Shown: one piece after another, positions 1 through 11,884 of the stretch
Position numbering within the stretch: the stretch's first letter is position 1
Layout: the number at the start of each line of letters is the position of its first letter
Source of the DNA: Pristionchus mayeri
Taxonomy: Eukaryota; Nematoda; Chromadorea; Rhabditida; Neodiplogasteridae
Assembly: GCA_036245805.1 (NCBI GenBank)
Contig: BTRK01000005.1
Span: forward strand, 32,283,469-32,347,468
Direction: 5' to 3'
DNA length: 64,000 nt
Notes under the pieces: generated by a model
Told to the model about the DNA's origin: nothing
What the model saw: only the letters and a program-made list of their open reading frames with translations
Databases searched by the model: none
Position numbers and translations under genes: made by a program

Positions 1-23
1 GAAGATGACCAAAAAAATAATAC

Positions 24-721
24 CTTAACATCCTTGAAATCCTTAGTGGTAGTGAGTGGAAAAAGGCAGTTATCCTGAATAGAAACTATTTCATATATTC
101 TCATTGTTCACAGTCTGTGAATTATCCAAACTGCCGATACTGTAAATCCTAAGTATTCAGAATATATTTTACCTGAAGTCCGATGAGTTCGAACTTATCC
201 GAGAGTCTCAACTTCTCCATATTTGAAAAACCTTTGGAGTCGATCAGAAAATCCTCCACACGGTTGATCAAAGACTGAAATAGAGACCATGTAAAGTAGA
301 AAGTACTTCAATCACTCACCACAATCTGAAAGCGATCACTGACCTTGAGAAGGTACTCGGAAGATTCATCTGAAATGGGAAGGAATTAAAATCATGTTCA
401 CAGCACGCCCTTTGAGCAGTGAAAGATTGCGATTAGGACAAGATTCTGAATAACTTTATCCGATTTTTACAACATTGAATTTTAACCTCGTAGACGATAC
501 CCTCCAATTTGATCTCATTCTGTTCCTTTTCAGCGAAATTTCCAAAGAACAGCGATTGAAAATACTCAGAGTGGAGCCCAGGTACTGAATGAATTAAATA
601 TGAAATATAATCGTTCTGAATTTGGGAAACCTGCTTGTTCACATGAACTGGCTTTCCCTCTACGATGAGAACAACATCAGAACGAGAGTCACCAGCAGAG
701 AAATCGAAACGAGGATTGGAC
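24..721 (-). CDS. BTB/POZ domain protein (nematode BTB/BATH type), 3' part cut by window edge
   Basis: Probably a substrate adaptor for a CUL-3 ubiquitin ligase, as known for this family; that role is inferred. Exons on the minus strand: 631-721 (NPRFDF, then SDVVLIVEGKPVHVNKQ), 487-584 (GLHSEYFQSLFFGNFAEKEQ), 409-445, 320-369 (ESSEYLLKVSDRFQIV), 173-274 (INRVEDFLIDSKGF, LRLSDKFELIGLQ) and 24-74 (DNCLFPLTTTKDFKD). These follow the BTB fold and the family's C-terminal tail. Two oddities: joining 631-721 to 487-584 is one base short of the expected K-Q-Y-L-G-L-H, and the small exon 409-445 needs a GC donor to stay in phase. The gene continues left of the window. No MATH domain is visible upstream, where the inverted duplication starts at 920. 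Confidence 0.8.
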
Positions 722-849
722 CTGTGTAACAAGGAGCGTAGAAATGATACCGAGAATAGGTAAATTCCATCGAAAGATTCCGCATTTTTAATTATCCATG
801 GGAAAGCGAGGCGCGAGGCGCACCTAGCAAGTTTGCCGCCCAATTCGCA

Positions 850-1190
850 TTCCAGCCACTCTGGTCTGGCTCCGTTATTAGTGGCGTCATTATTTCGCCT
901 CTTGGGAGCGATCACTATTAGTGGCATCATTAGTGGAGGAGAGGAAAATGGGTGGAGACTCCACGATTAGTGGCGCTATTAGCGCTCATGATTAGCTCAT
1001 GACTCATGACTACAGTAATACAGGGCGAGGAAGGGAGCAAAAGCAGGGGAAGCACACCATTAGTGGCACTATTATCTCCACTATTAATGGCACTATTAGC
1101 TAATGCTGCACCATTAGTCCACTATTAGTTCCACTATTATTTCATGAGCACGTACGTTAGTTACGGAGATAATGATGCCACTAATAATGG
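850..1190. repeat. Degenerate TTAGTGGC-type short repeats at the outer edge of the left arm
   Basis: Many scattered copies of ATTAGTGGC/ACTATTAGTGG in both orientations. The outer breakpoint of the large inverted duplication (position 920) lies inside this cluster. The mirrored copy is at about 12350-12619. Confidence 0.6.
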
Positions 1191-1654
1191 AGCCGGACCA
1201 GAGCACAGAGCGGTTCAAAATGTTGAGCTATAGAGCTGTTTATGATTCAACCTTCAATTGAACTTCATTTGATCAGATAATCAGCGAGAATTTCTTTATT
1301 TAACGCACTTTATGAGCGTCGTTATCGATCGAACGCATTTTTAAAGATGAAGTGTTTTGCGTCAACCGAATCGAATATACATGGAAGGCTAACTAAAAAA
1401 GAAACGATGACGCAACTTGAAGTGTTGTGATGCTAGAGGTTAAAAGGAAGAAAAAGGCGGAGACAAATAGCAAAATTGTGTCGAAGCTGCTACGATGATA
1501 ACTTAGAGAAAGTAAAATTATATAATCCTGTGCAACAATAAGAATACGTCAGACAAATTCTGGAGTGATACGGTACAATTATCAAGCCATGTAAGATTGA
1601 GGGTAGTCCTAGAACAAAAAGTGAATTGTAAAGGGCGGTGGGTCTTCCTCCCTC

Positions 1655-4525
1655 TCACATTCTGTGTTTGGTGCTGCAGTGGTTGATGAAATCGGGTAAG
1701 ATGTGGAACTTCTCCTGGCACCATGGACAGTTGACGGGTTTGTGATCTGGAATGGAACGAATTCAGTTTTAAAGTTAAGACATTTTCACTGAACATGCCA
1801 TTCTTGAATCACCAGTGGCTAAGCTATTTCATAATAACTCAAGAATAATAGCGAAAAGCAAATATTCAGAAACTCCTCGTACATCAAATACAAAGCGCAA
1901 AAACTAACGTGTTCGTTTTATACTCTTTACAAGCATGATATAATTTAAAAAGTATATAACACACCGTGCTTTTGGGACATGTGGTTTGTCCGATCATCGT
2001 AACTGAAGAACAAATCGTCGCATTGATTGCATGGGTAGACACACACTGCTGGAATGGAAACGCACTCCCCTTCCGAATCTCGAGCTTGAATTTCTGTCCC
2101 CGTAAGTTCTATCAAGACAGTGGCCAGCCTTTTAGATAATTCAGCCATAATTCCTATGGTACCCATTGTTATCTCCGACTGGTTCTCAAAAATCGCATAA
2201 AGTGCTGAATTGGGGATCTAGAAAAAGCTAGAAGATAGCAATCTCACGTTGATCGTTCTCCTCTTCTCTTCTGTCCGTGGTCGTCTCCTCAGTCCGAGGC
2301 TGCAGTCCATGAGCTGTCTTTATGTGCCGATTCAGCTCTCCTTCCCACACGAGTCCATAGCAGAAATCGCACTTGGCAGCTGAAAACGAAACATATTTAA
2401 TCCGGAAATTTGCAGAAATGAAATCCATGCTGATTGTTCGATTATTGCAATGCATAACAGGGCGGCTTCACATAATAAATTAAAATTAAAATTACATTTT
2501 CTCATCTCTTCTCCATCTTCTGTTAGTGAGCTCATCTTATTCAGCGCCTTGCACAGAGCGTCTCGTTCACATGAAATATTATTCATTATATCACACATTA
2601 GAAAACATCAAAGGTGTTCAACACGATATAAAGAAATGTAAAACAGAATATATGTTCATTATTAAGAGCAGTGGACGAAGAACACTCACGATTTATCGCC
2701 GATTCCTGCAATCAAAATATTTACTTTAAAGCAATATTTTGTCGACCGTATGCATAAGTATAAAGGGGACTCAAATCAATACACACCCTCTCCTCCTTTC
2801 CACTCCCTTCCTCCTTCTGCTTCTTCTCCGGGAGTTCCTCCTTCGTTCTTCTCCCCTTTCCCTTCAGATGCTGCAGCAGTCGTCGTCTCATCAGTCGCTG
2901 CTGCTGCACTTTGAGAGGGAAGTCTGCAGCAGCTGCAGCTGTTGCAGCATCCACCAGAGGACGGGCTACCTGATGATGAGCAACGGACGTACTCTAACGT
3001 ACAATTTTATATTTTAAATATGAAAAAGATAAAGGTACAGTGGGAATATAATGCGTAGCAAGGTGGTGTGCACTGGTGCACGTAGGAATCAGCAGAACTG
3101 AACGGAACGGAACGTTAAAATAATACGGTACTCGTTGGTCGTGCTGCGCTATGGCCCCGCGAGCTACCGTATCATTTTACCGTTCCGTTCCGTTCTGCTG
3201 TTTTCCACGTGCACCCGTGCACCCTGCATATCGCGTTTCAAAAAAATAAGCAATTGCGGATAGCAATGCTCAGGTAGAAGTTGCCTAAGCACGGTACTCT
3301 CGTACTTCTTCAACACGCGTACACGCGACGCACACACAGCGCGTGAACACTTTCGATCGGGATTTTGTTCTTTTTGGGAAACTGAGGGACCGACCAACAT
3401 CGACCAGAAAAAAAACAATTATAAAATTTGTAAACTGCGTACCCACTCAAGTGTCTCTCCACTCCTCTTCCCCTTCCGAGTCCTCATGGGAGACTTGTAC
3501 TTGACGGGTTTGCTCTTTCGGCGATTAGCGAATAAGTCGAATGGCCCATCGACAGCCTGGATATAATAATAAGCATGTGAGGTTCCAGAAAATGCTTCAA
3601 ATTACAGCGTAATAATACCAATAATAATAATATTAATGCAAATAATAATATCGTTATTTGCCCTATGACTATCCTCCCCGAATGACTACGAAACATATTC
3701 CGATAGCACGGCAGCCCCGTCGAAGGCGGCGGCGCAACCGGCTACCATTGTGTATCAATACCAACTATCAGTTAACATGAATGATCATTAAATGCTCCTT
3801 TTCAAATACTTTTCGATCACAAAATATCATTTAGAAAGGAAAAATCTGGAAGTACAAAATCTACCCAGTAGTTGGTCTCTCCATTCTCGATTGAGTCGCA
3901 CATTTTCCTCGTAGAACCGTTTGATTCCCTGATTGCTCTCGACTCCGAAGAGCGGAGAAGGAAATCGACGGGATAAAGACCCTGAAAAGTTTAATCAATA
4001 TGATAAAGCACGGTCGCAATTTGTTCACTTCTTCAAAGGTCAATTGAGAAATGATGGAATCAGAACAGGTACAGGAAATAAGGCCATAAGGACCAAACAA
4101 TGTGGAAAAATCATAGCTAATTGGCTTCCCTCTTGCTCACCTCTTTCAGTACAACTCCTCCTATTCCGCTGCAACTGCTGCAAACTGCACCGGGATGAAT
4201 ATTGTACGCCCTCTCTGCAAAGAGAAAGAATGTGAACTTAGATTTCGAGAATTACACTCTAACACGTGCAATTAAAAGTAGGATCACGTCTAAACAGTAA
4301 TTTTGACAGTTCGCTCTGAGACAAAGATCATTATTGCAGTACGCGAGGGAAAAAGAAACCTAAAAACAAGTGCAAGTATGACCTAGTTGGCAAACAGAGG
4401 CAAACATAGTAAAGTAATTCCAACGTCACTTCTTATAACGCTAAAATACAAACAAGCCTCTCCAGTTGGCTAAGGGCAACCAGGGCAGTAAGAATATCAA
4501 TAAATATCACTGACTCACCGTGCAT
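1655..4525 (-). CDS. C2H2 zinc-finger protein, left copy
   Basis: Mirror image of the gene at 9014-11884; the exon structure is described there. Every exon and splice site is present, so this copy is as complete as the right one. It is transcribed away from the divergent kinase fragment at 5330, with the two TTAA MITEs between them. As both copies appear identical, nothing in the sequence says which one is ancestral. Confidence 0.75.
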
Positions 4526-4653
4526 GTACTCGTGATATCTTCGTACTCTGAAAATACTACAGTAATCTAAACATACCGTATATCTTTCAATTCTAGATAA
4601 CATTCATTGCTTGATAAATATACATTTTTTATAATTAATTTTATAATAATTAA

Positions 4654-4880
4654 AGTTACCGGACGAGGACGAAACCCTGATCTGACCCTGATCTCGTCGC
4701 GTGTACGAGAGAGTATGCAAAAGTGAGAGAGCGCGGGATTACGCTGATCATTTCCTGCTTTCCCTTGAGGCTATTATTGATTTTTAGCATTTTTGTATAT
4801 TCATTCTCAACTAATTCAGCCATCGGCTATTCGATGGATGACAAAAAATAGGGGGTCAATTTCGTCCTCGTCCGGTAACT
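4654..4880. mobile_element. TTAA-flanked MITE, copy 1
   Basis: 227-bp element with inverted ends beginning AGTTACCGGACGAGGACGAA. It is flanked by TTAA at 4650-4653 and 4881-4884. TTAA duplication is the hallmark of piggyBac-type transposition. It has no coding capacity. The mirrored copy is at 8659-8885. Confidence 0.8.
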
Positions 4881-4884
4881 TTAA

Positions 4885-5110
4885 AGTTACCGGACGAGGA
4901 CGAAACCCTGATCTGACCCTGATCTGGTCGCGTGTACGAGAGAGTATGCAAAAGTGAGAGAGCGCGGGATTACGATGATAATTTCCGGCTTTCTCTTGAG
5001 GTTATTATTGATTTTTAGCATTTTTGTACATTCAGTCTTTACTAATTCAGCCATCGGCTATTCGACGGAGGACAAAAATAGGGGGTCAATTTTGTCCTCG
5101 TCCGGTAACT
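4885..5110. mobile_element. TTAA-flanked MITE, copy 2, sharing a TTAA with copy 1
   Basis: 226-bp close relative of the element at 4654-4880 in the same orientation. The TTAA at 4881-4884 is shared, and another TTAA lies at 5111-5114. The arrangement suggests insertion of one copy into the target duplication of the other. The mirrored copy is at 8429-8654. Confidence 0.8.
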
Positions 5111-5329
5111 TTAAGATGGATCGTTCTCTCTTATTTCACCTTGGCTATTCCATGCGCAAGCTGAATGGTGACGTGTCATAATCAAAACCAGCTGTTGACA
5201 AAAGTAATAATACATGTTAATCACTCCATGATAATTGCTATTCGCTCTCTCCCCTCTCTCGTCCCTCTCCTCCTCCTCTCATTCCCTCCCTTCCCTCTCC
5301 TCCGCGCCGGTCGACTCGCCTCTTCTCCG

Positions 5330-6819
5330 ATGGGTCGACGGAGAAAGGTCAGTTGCCGATTGCTTGCGAGTGCGTGCCCGACTAGGGTAGTCGATTTGCT
5401 GCAGACGGAGTCTTCTGAGACGACGCCCGACTCGGTGGCTGCTCCTCCTCGGCCGCCTCCTCCTCTTCGTCCTCCGCTACCTCCGCTGTGTCACGATGGC
5501 CAACTCGTGCTGTGTGTTCGCGTTCGAGCGTACGTAGTCGATAGCTTGCTCGGCAAGGGAGGCTTCGGCGAGGTGTACAAGGTATACGGTAGCGTCTGAA
5601 TTTTGGCAAATGTCGATGTGCCCTCATTGTTCCCTGGCAGTCGTACTGTAGTATGCATCACGCACTGCAATGTGCAATGTTCCTTTTGTGAAACGTCGTC
5701 CACACCACCAGCACCAAAACACCCCGCACTCTGCAGGTGCGTCCGCAGGACGAGCCAGAGAAGGTGTTCGCAATGAAGGTCGAATTGAATGAACCGACGA
5801 AAGACGAGAAGGGTGGTGATAAACAGAAGGAACAGGCAAAAAACAACAACCTGCGACTCAAAGTACGGTATACGAGACATCGAGAGGTGCATGCGCAAGA
5901 TGAGTCGTACGGTAGAATGGTGTATGGTAGAATGGTATATGGTAGACATGGGACTTTGTTACTGCACAGCGTGTCAGAGCGGACAATCACCTTTGTTCTC
6001 GCGGCGGGCCATTCCCATCCATCCTCTGCCGCCTAGCGGTGAGGTGACAGAGAAAGTGGCTTACGCTATAACAAAATTAAGAAATTACAATTTAGTGGTG
6101 CTGATTAACATATGTTTTAAGCAGTAAGTCATGGGCCTACTGTTAAAAATTGGTATTTTTATCTCGATCCCTGGCTCAATTATGCAGGAAACACCGTTAT
6201 TTAATTATCGTTTGCTGCAAATGAGAACTAGTCTGAGCAGAATATCGGTAGACCCCACTTGTAGGGCCTTTTCTGAATCGTCATGTGCAGCTCTACAACT
6301 GCAACAGACAGATTGTTGATATTGTTTTTAGTATTCGAAAAAATGCTGTAAATGTGCAACAAAAAGTACATTTTTCATGATTACTCGAATACGAAAAACA
6401 ATATCAAAAATCTGTCTGTTGCGATTGTAGAGCTGCTCATGACGATTCAGAAAATATCCTAGAAGTGGGATCTAATGATATTGTGCTTAGACTAGTTCTC
6501 ATTTGAAAATCGACGCGTATTACGTGTTGAAATAGCTGTTTCAAAATGCGTTTCACAAGACGTATTAATTATTGTTCTATATTTTGTTTTGCAACCCTCA
6601 AGGTCTAATATGTTTCAAAGAATATATTTACACAATTAATTCACTTCGATATAGTGCATTCGAGAGTGAGAAAAATGCTCTCCGCCGCCATATTGTCTGG
6701 TCTGACACGCTGTGCACTGTTGGTCACTTTTCAGGTTGAAGTCGCCGTTTTCGATGCGATCGCAAAATCGTCTCATACAAACATTGACAAGTCGCACTTT
6801 CTGAGGATGTACGACAAGG
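5330..6819 (+). CDS. Protein kinase of the CK1/TTBK group, 5' part only (left copy)
   Basis: Exons 5330-5347 (MGRRRK), 5405-5581, 5737-5862 and 6735-6819 join in phase with GT-AG signals. A proline-rich leader of about 50 residues precedes the ATP-binding glycine loop (LLGKGGFGEVYK, end of exon 2). The invariant lysine is in VFAMKVEL (exon 3) and the helix-C glutamate is in VEVAVFDAIAKSS (exon 4). This order is typical of the large nematode tau-tubulin-kinase-like family. The model stops after helix C: no HRD, DFG or C-lobe exon follows before 7066, where the inverted copy begins. As assembled, no active kinase can be made. Either the rest was lost in the rearrangement or the assembly is wrong. 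Confidence 0.75.
6216..6507. repeat. Imperfect hairpin element at the inner edge of the left arm
   Basis: About 125-bp arms (6216-6340 and 6385-6507) pair imperfectly. Both outer ends read CAAATGAGAACTAGTCT towards the centre. The inner breakpoint of the large inverted duplication (6472) falls inside the second arm of this hairpin. Confidence 0.75.
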
Positions 6820-7066
6820 GTACTGTAGTCACGGCGTTTTGCCGCAAAAGTCGTTTGAACATTATTGCCCTGAACTAACCCCGTTTTCAGAGTTGGAAAA
6901 TTGCCAAACTCCGAAATTCTAATACCATAGTTCTTGCAGTACTCTTCCTTTCTCTCACTACTCCCCCACCCCCCCCCCCCCTGTAAAACGCAGTTTAATA
7001 CTATGTTTGCAGTATAGTATTTGTGCTATCCGCAATATTTTCATAAATTTGTTCTCCCTCTCATGG
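6473..7066. other. Unique spacer between the arms of the inverted duplication
   Basis: 594 bp present once. It holds the end of the hairpin element, kinase exon 4 (6735-6819) and a C-rich run near 6966-6982. No further kinase exon is seen. Confidence 0.85.
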
Positions 7067-7676
7067 GATCCCACTTCTAGGATATTTTCTGAATCGTCAT
7101 GAGCAGCTCTACAATCGCAACAGACAGATTTTTGATATTGTTTTTCGTATTCGAGTAATCATGAAAAATGTACTTTTTGTTGCACATTTACAGCATTTTT
7201 TCGAATACTAAAAACAATATCAACAATCTGTCTGTTGCAGTTGTAGAGCTGCACATGACGATTCAGAAAAGGCCCTACAAGTGGGGTCTACCGATATTCT
7301 GCTCAGACTAGTTCTCATTTGCAGCAAACGATAATTAAATAACGGTGTTTCCTGCATAATTGAGCCAGGGATCGAGATAAAAATACCAATTTTTAACAGT
7401 AGGCCCATGACTTACTGCTTAAAACATATGTTAATCAGCACCACTAAATTGTAATTTCTTAATTTTGTTATAGCGTAAGCCACTTTCTCTGTCACCTCAC
7501 CGCTAGGCGGCAGAGGATGGATGGGAATGGCCCGCCGCGAGAACAAAGGTGATTGTCCGCTCTGACACGCTGTGCAGTAACAAAGTCCCATGTCTACCAT
7601 ATACCATTCTACCATACACCATTCTACCGTACGACTCATCTTGCGCATGCACCTCTCGATGTCTCGTATACCGTAC

Positions 7677-8209
7677 TTTGAGTCGCAGGTTGTTGTTTTT
7701 TGCCTGTTCCTTCTGTTTATCACCACCCTTCTCGTCTTTCGTCGGTTCATTCAATTCGACCTTCATTGCGAACACCTTCTCTGGCTCGTCCTGCGGACGC
7801 ACCTGCAGAGTGCGGGGTGTTTTGGTGCTGGTGGTGTGGACGACGTTTCACAAAAGGAACATTGCACATTGCAGTGCGTGATGCATACTACAGTACGACT
7901 GCCAGGGAACAATGAGGGCACATCGACATTTGCCAAAATTCAGACGCTACCGTATACCTTGTACACCTCGCCGAAGCCTCCCTTGCCGAGCAAGCTATCG
8001 ACTACGTACGCTCGAACGCGAACACACAGCACGAGTTGGCCATCGTGACACAGCGGAGGTAGCGGAGGACGAAGAGGAGGAGGCGGCCGAGGAGGAGCAG
8101 CCACCGAGTCGGGCGTCGTCTCAGAAGACTCCGTCTGCAGCAAATCGACTACCCTAGTCGGGCACGCACTCGCAAGCAATCGGCAACTGACCTTTCTCCG
8201 TCGACCCAT
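7677..8209 (-). pseudogene. TTBK-like kinase, first three exons only (right copy)
   Basis: Mirror of left kinase exons 1-3: 8192-8209, 7958-8134 and 7677-7802. Exon 4 lies in the unique spacer in the opposite orientation, so this copy lacks even the helix-C exon and everything after it. It cannot encode a kinase in this arrangement. Confidence 0.8.
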
Positions 8210-8428
8210 CGGAGAAGAGGCGAGTCGACCGGCGCGGAGGAGAGGGAAGGGAGGGAATGAGAGGAGGAGGAGAGGGACGAGAGAGGGGAGAGAGCGAATA
8301 GCAATTATCATGGAGTGATTAACATGTATTATTACTTTTGTCAACAGCTGGTTTTGATTATGACACGTCACCATTCAGCTTGCGCATGGAATAGCCAAGG
8401 TGAAATAAGAGAGAACGATCCATCTTAA

Positions 8429-8654
8429 AGTTACCGGACGAGGACAAAATTGACCCCCTATTTTTGTCCTCCGTCGAATAGCCGATGGCTGAATTAGTAA
8501 AGACTGAATGTACAAAAATGCTAAAAATCAATAATAACCTCAAGAGAAAGCCGGAAATTATCATCGTAATCCCGCGCTCTCTCACTTTTGCATACTCTCT
8601 CGTACACGCGACCAGATCAGGGTCAGATCAGGGTTTCGTCCTCGTCCGGTAACT
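8429..8654. mobile_element. TTAA MITE, mirrored copy 2
   Basis: Reverse complement of 4885-5110 with flanking TTAA preserved. Confidence 0.8.
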
Positions 8655-8658
8655 TTAA

Positions 8659-8885
8659 AGTTACCGGACGAGGACGAAATTGACCCCCTATTTTTTGTCA
8701 TCCATCGAATAGCCGATGGCTGAATTAGTTGAGAATGAATATACAAAAATGCTAAAAATCAATAATAGCCTCAAGGGAAAGCAGGAAATGATCAGCGTAA
8801 TCCCGCGCTCTCTCACTTTTGCATACTCTCTCGTACACGCGACGAGATCAGGGTCAGATCAGGGTTTCGTCCTCGTCCGGTAACT
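8659..8885. mobile_element. TTAA MITE, mirrored copy 1
   Basis: Reverse complement of 4654-4880 with flanking TTAA preserved. Confidence 0.8.
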
Positions 8886-9013
8886 TTAATTATTATAAAA
8901 TTAATTATAAAAAATGTATATTTATCAAGCAATGAATGTTATCTAGAATTGAAAGATATACGGTATGTTTAGATTACTGTAGTATTTTCAGAGTACGAAG
9001 ATATCACGAGTAC

Positions 9014-11884
9014 ATGCACGGTGAGTCAGTGATATTTATTGATATTCTTACTGCCCTGGTTGCCCTTAGCCAACTGGAGAGGCTTGTTTGTATTTTAGCG
9101 TTATAAGAAGTGACGTTGGAATTACTTTACTATGTTTGCCTCTGTTTGCCAACTAGGTCATACTTGCACTTGTTTTTAGGTTTCTTTTTCCCTCGCGTAC
9201 TGCAATAATGATCTTTGTCTCAGAGCGAACTGTCAAAATTACTGTTTAGACGTGATCCTACTTTTAATTGCACGTGTTAGAGTGTAATTCTCGAAATCTA
9301 AGTTCACATTCTTTCTCTTTGCAGAGAGGGCGTACAATATTCATCCCGGTGCAGTTTGCAGCAGTTGCAGCGGAATAGGAGGAGTTGTACTGAAAGAGGT
9401 GAGCAAGAGGGAAGCCAATTAGCTATGATTTTTCCACATTGTTTGGTCCTTATGGCCTTATTTCCTGTACCTGTTCTGATTCCATCATTTCTCAATTGAC
9501 CTTTGAAGAAGTGAACAAATTGCGACCGTGCTTTATCATATTGATTAAACTTTTCAGGGTCTTTATCCCGTCGATTTCCTTCTCCGCTCTTCGGAGTCGA
9601 GAGCAATCAGGGAATCAAACGGTTCTACGAGGAAAATGTGCGACTCAATCGAGAATGGAGAGACCAACTACTGGGTAGATTTTGTACTTCCAGATTTTTC
9701 CTTTCTAAATGATATTTTGTGATCGAAAAGTATTTGAAAAGGAGCATTTAATGATCATTCATGTTAACTGATAGTTGGTATTGATACACAATGGTAGCCG
9801 GTTGCGCCGCCGCCTTCGACGGGGCTGCCGTGCTATCGGAATATGTTTCGTAGTCATTCGGGGAGGATAGTCATAGGGCAAATAACGATATTATTATTTG
9901 CATTAATATTATTATTATTGGTATTATTACGCTGTAATTTGAAGCATTTTCTGGAACCTCACATGCTTATTATTATATCCAGGCTGTCGATGGGCCATTC
10001 GACTTATTCGCTAATCGCCGAAAGAGCAAACCCGTCAAGTACAAGTCTCCCATGAGGACTCGGAAGGGGAAGAGGAGTGGAGAGACACTTGAGTGGGTAC
10101 GCAGTTTACAAATTTTATAATTGTTTTTTTTCTGGTCGATGTTGGTCGGTCCCTCAGTTTCCCAAAAAGAACAAAATCCCGATCGAAAGTGTTCACGCGC
10201 TGTGTGTGCGTCGCGTGTACGCGTGTTGAAGAAGTACGAGAGTACCGTGCTTAGGCAACTTCTACCTGAGCATTGCTATCCGCAATTGCTTATTTTTTTG
10301 AAACGCGATATGCAGGGTGCACGGGTGCACGTGGAAAACAGCAGAACGGAACGGAACGGTAAAATGATACGGTAGCTCGCGGGGCCATAGCGCAGCACGA
10401 CCAACGAGTACCGTATTATTTTAACGTTCCGTTCCGTTCAGTTCTGCTGATTCCTACGTGCACCAGTGCACACCACCTTGCTACGCATTATATTCCCACT
10501 GTACCTTTATCTTTTTCATATTTAAAATATAAAATTGTACGTTAGAGTACGTCCGTTGCTCATCATCAGGTAGCCCGTCCTCTGGTGGATGCTGCAACAG
10601 CTGCAGCTGCTGCAGACTTCCCTCTCAAAGTGCAGCAGCAGCGACTGATGAGACGACGACTGCTGCAGCATCTGAAGGGAAAGGGGAGAAGAACGAAGGA
10701 GGAACTCCCGGAGAAGAAGCAGAAGGAGGAAGGGAGTGGAAAGGAGGAGAGGGTGTGTATTGATTTGAGTCCCCTTTATACTTATGCATACGGTCGACAA
10801 AATATTGCTTTAAAGTAAATATTTTGATTGCAGGAATCGGCGATAAATCGTGAGTGTTCTTCGTCCACTGCTCTTAATAATGAACATATATTCTGTTTTA
10901 CATTTCTTTATATCGTGTTGAACACCTTTGATGTTTTCTAATGTGTGATATAATGAATAATATTTCATGTGAACGAGACGCTCTGTGCAAGGCGCTGAAT
11001 AAGATGAGCTCACTAACAGAAGATGGAGAAGAGATGAGAAAATGTAATTTTAATTTTAATTTATTATGTGAAGCCGCCCTGTTATGCATTGCAATAATCG
11101 AACAATCAGCATGGATTTCATTTCTGCAAATTTCCGGATTAAATATGTTTCGTTTTCAGCTGCCAAGTGCGATTTCTGCTATGGACTCGTGTGGGAAGGA
11201 GAGCTGAATCGGCACATAAAGACAGCTCATGGACTGCAGCCTCGGACTGAGGAGACGACCACGGACAGAAGAGAAGAGGAGAACGATCAACGTGAGATTG
11301 CTATCTTCTAGCTTTTTCTAGATCCCCAATTCAGCACTTTATGCGATTTTTGAGAACCAGTCGGAGATAACAATGGGTACCATAGGAATTATGGCTGAAT
11401 TATCTAAAAGGCTGGCCACTGTCTTGATAGAACTTACGGGGACAGAAATTCAAGCTCGAGATTCGGAAGGGGAGTGCGTTTCCATTCCAGCAGTGTGTGT
11501 CTACCCATGCAATCAATGCGACGATTTGTTCTTCAGTTACGATGATCGGACAAACCACATGTCCCAAAAGCACGGTGTGTTATATACTTTTTAAATTATA
11601 TCATGCTTGTAAAGAGTATAAAACGAACACGTTAGTTTTTGCGCTTTGTATTTGATGTACGAGGAGTTTCTGAATATTTGCTTTTCGCTATTATTCTTGA
11701 GTTATTATGAAATAGCTTAGCCACTGGTGATTCAAGAATGGCATGTTCAGTGAAAATGTCTTAACTTTAAAACTGAATTCGTTCCATTCCAGATCACAAA
11801 CCCGTCAACTGTCCATGGTGCCAGGAGAAGTTCCACATCTTACCCGATTTCATCAACCACTGCAGCACCAAACACAGAATGTGA
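9014..11884 (+). CDS. C2H2 zinc-finger protein, three fingers (right copy)
   Basis: Ten in-phase exons: 9014-9020, 9325-9398, 9558-9674, 9983-10096, 10570-10752, 10834-10849, 10978-11043, 11160-11291, 11335-11574 and 11793-11884, giving about 346 residues. Three C2H2 fingers lie near the C-terminus: CDFC..HIKTAH (C-x2-C-x11-H-x4-H), CNQC..HMSQKH and CPWC..HCSTKH (both C-x2-C-x12-H-x4-H). The protein ends two residues after the last finger. Before them is a basic and alanine/glutamine-rich stretch (RRKSKPVKYKSPMRTRKGKR, then AATAAAAADF). It is probably a nucleic-acid-binding nuclear protein; its target is unknown. The start is the first ATG after a strong acceptor at 8991 that could take a spliced leader; an upstream exon is also possible. 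The 10978 acceptor is weak but keeps phase. Confidence 0.75.

Larger units (their letters stand above)
920..6472 (+). repeat. Left arm of a 5.55-kb inverted duplication
   Basis: This segment is repeated in reverse complement at 7067-12619, with paired positions summing to 13539. All mirrored reading frames are identical in length and sequence, so identity is at or near 100 percent. Pairing fails at 919/12620 outside and at 6473/7066 inside. The arm carries a complete zinc-finger gene (minus), two MITEs, and the first three exons of a kinase (plus). Confidence 0.95.

Noticed and set aside
2450..3017. Plus-strand frames in the left arm such as 2739-3017
   Set aside because: They lie opposite real zinc-finger exons and have no splice context.
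5382..5990. Several overlapping 70-152-residue open frames on the minus strand (and mirrored at 7549-8157)
   Set aside because: They are antisense shadows of kinase exons 2 and 3, which have the motifs and splice sites.
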